Source: WLMZ01 sp043747765
Lineage (GTDB): Bacteria; Actinomycetota; Acidimicrobiia; Acidimicrobiales; Ilumatobacteraceae
Assembly: GCA_043747765.1 (NCBI GenBank)
Contig: JAYTOM010000186.1
Coordinates: 1 to 5,758, forward strand
Reading direction: 5' to 3'
DNA: 5,758 nt
Positions 4,750-5,758 of the stretch are shown piece after piece; the first letter of the stretch is position 1, and the number at the start of each line of letters is the position of its first letter. The notes below the pieces were generated by a model. That model was not told where the DNA came from, ran no database searches, and saw only the letters and a program-made list of their open reading frames with translations. The translations under genes and the position numbers were made by a program.

Positions 4750-5758
4750 GACGCCAGCGTATAGAACGGGGGCCCCGCGCTGGTGGCAGACGCTCAGCGA
4801 CGCCGACGTGGCGATCGTGGTGGCCCACATCGTGGTCGGCGTCTGGATGCGACGGCTGTTGCCGGTGGTCGGTATCGGTGCGGTCTGCAGCGTCGTCGGC
4901 GTGCGCCGGGTCGTTGCACTCGTCGCGGTCCTTGCGGGTGCGACCGGGATGCTTGTGTCGAGCAGTGCGTGGCGGGCTGCGGTCCCGGATCATCTCGGCA
5001 GGTTCGAAGGGATTGCGTGTCTGATCACCGACCCGGCGCCGCGGAACGGGGCCATCGTCGCCGTCTTCGAGATCGAGGGCGAACGGTTCGAAGCCTGGGC
5101 GCGAGGCTCGCCACGACGCCGGCTTGCGGCACATCTCGCCGGACAGTGCGCTGTGGTGGTCGCCGAACGTCGGCCGCTGAGCGGCGTCGCAAGCCGACGC
5201 GCGGCGATTCGTCATGTGGTCGGAGGGTTGCAGATCGATTCGGTCGGCGATTGGACGATGGGTGATCCGCTCGGCCGCGCCTCGAACCGGGTACGAGATC
5301 TCTTCGGACGCGGCGCATCGGAGCTGCGGACGCCAGATGACGCGCTCTTCGCCGGCCTCGTCATCGGCGACGATCGCAACGAACCGCCGGCGATGATCCT
5401 CCAGTTCCGAGGATCCGGGCTCTCGCATCTGACCGCTGTCTCCGGTCAGAACGTTGCGTTCGTGTTGGCCGCTGCCGCCCCCTTCCTGCGGAGGATGCGA
5501 CCGTGGCTGCGATGGTTCACGACCGTTGGGCTGATCGCGTGGTTCGTTGCCCTGACTCGGTTCGAACCCTCGGTGCTTCGCGCTGGGGTGATGGCTGGGA
5601 TTGCGGCAACCGGGTTCGTCCTCGGACGCGAGAAGCCGACAACACGGGTGCTTGCACTCGCTGTCGGAGGGCTCGTCCTGGTCGACCCACTGCTCGTGTG
5701 GAGCGTCGGGTTCTGGCTGTCGGTCGCAGCAACTGCGGGCGTGGCCCTCTTGGCGACT
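4748..5758 (+). CDS. comEC: ComEC/Rec2 DNA-uptake channel, 3' partial
   Basis: The frame is open from ATG 4748 to the window end (337 complete codons), so the protein is cut at its C-terminus. ComEC is the inner-membrane channel that moves single-stranded DNA into the cell during transformation. Visible parts: hydrophobic N-terminal helices at about 19-37 and 38-75; an OB-fold (DUF4131-like) region at about 86-145 (FEGIACLITDPAPRNG, FEAWARGSPRRRLA); then the Competence domain beginning near 195 (DDALFAGLVIGDD), with the hallmark GLSHLTAVSGQNVAFVL at 224-240. After it come RFEPSVLRAGVMAG at 271-284 and DPLLVWSVGFWLSVAATAG at 313-331, all matching the family. Any C-terminal metallo-beta-lactamase domain lies outside the window. 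TAG at 4688 closes the frame upstream, and 4748 is the only ATG or GTG between that stop and codon 21. No good ribosome binding site precedes it. It starts head-to-head with the opposite-strand membrane gene, so its promoter should lie inside that gene. Confidence 0.95.
   Translation, partial: MTPAYRTGAPRWWQTLSDADVAIVVAHIVVGVWMRRLLPVVGIGAVCSVVGVRRVVALVAVLAGATGMLVSSSAWRAAVPDHLGRFEGIACLITDPAPRNGAIVAVFEIEGERFEAWARGSPRRRLAAHLAGQCAVVVAERRPLSGVASRRAAIRHVVGGLQIDSVGDWTMGDPLGRASNRVRDLFGRGASELRTPDDALFAGLVIGDDRNEPPAMILQFRGSGLSHLTAVSGQNVAFVLAAAAPFLRRMRPWLRWFTTVGLIAWFVALTRFEPSVLRAGVMAGIAATGFVLGREKPTTRVLALAVGGLVLVDPLLVWSVGFWLSVAATAGVALLAT
4758..4763 (-). promoter_or_regulatory. Possible -10 box for the membrane-protein gene
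   Basis: The minus strand reads TATACG here, 8 nt before ATG 4749, a distance that suits a leaderless transcript beginning at or next to the start codon. This would explain the missing ribosome binding site. No -35 is visible at 16-18 bp, and the bases are also comEC codons 4-6, so support is weak. Confidence 0.25.

Noticed and set aside
4290..4751. 153-codon plus-strand frame starting at the comEA stop (ATGA-type overlap)
   Set aside because: The apparent coupling to comEA is tempting, but the product is an Arg/Ser/Pro-rich shadow, while the opposite strand encodes ordered membrane helices.
4750..4830. Upstream extension of the membrane-protein gene to an ATG at 4830
   Set aside because: It would overlap comEC coding sequence by 83 bp, and the extra 27 residues add no membrane or conserved feature.
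4406..5428. 340-codon open frame on the minus strand
   Set aside because: It is antisense to comEC and out of frame with the membrane-protein gene. Its composition is Arg/Asp/Pro-rich with no recognisable fold.

Overview
The window is GC-rich bacterial chromosome (about 60-65% by eye). It carries six protein genes and two divergent gene pairs, and shows no RNA gene, mobile element or CRISPR array. The protein features point to a high-GC actinobacterium, most likely class Acidimicrobiia (Ilumatobacter-like). These are a YbbN-type thioredoxin-TPR protein, mycobacterial-style OtsA, ComEA with a Thr/Pro-rich linker, and ComEC with an SGQNV motif. The class assignment is from memory of such proteins, not from a search.

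Layout from left to right: (i) 1-555 (+), the C-terminal part of a thioredoxin-fold/TPR co-chaperone, cut by the window edge. (ii) 1333-536 (-), otsB, and 2915-1326 (-), otsA: a two-gene trehalose operon with an 8-nt stop/start overlap. OtsA makes trehalose-6-phosphate and OtsB dephosphorylates it to trehalose. otsB ends convergently inside the end of gene (i). (iii) 2916-3049, a 134-bp divergent intergenic region with an imperfect palindrome, a 10-bp tandem repeat and a candidate promoter. (iv) 3050-3406 (+), a small HExxH protein, possibly a zinc peptidase, of unknown role. (v) 3505-4293 (+), comEA. (vi) 4749-4306 (-), a four-helix membrane protein on the opposite strand. (vii) 4748 to the end (+), the first 337 codons of comEC, which is absent from a closed-ORF list because it runs off the window.

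ComEA (membrane-anchored DNA receptor) and ComEC (DNA translocation channel) would together carry out DNA uptake. Here they are not a simple operon: an antisense membrane-protein gene lies between them. That gene's furthest-upstream ATG shares one CATG palindrome with the comEC start. I found no clearly new multi-gene system. The most notable points are this comEA/comEC interruption with shared starts, the uncharacterised HExxH protein beside otsA, and possible regulatory sequence between the two.
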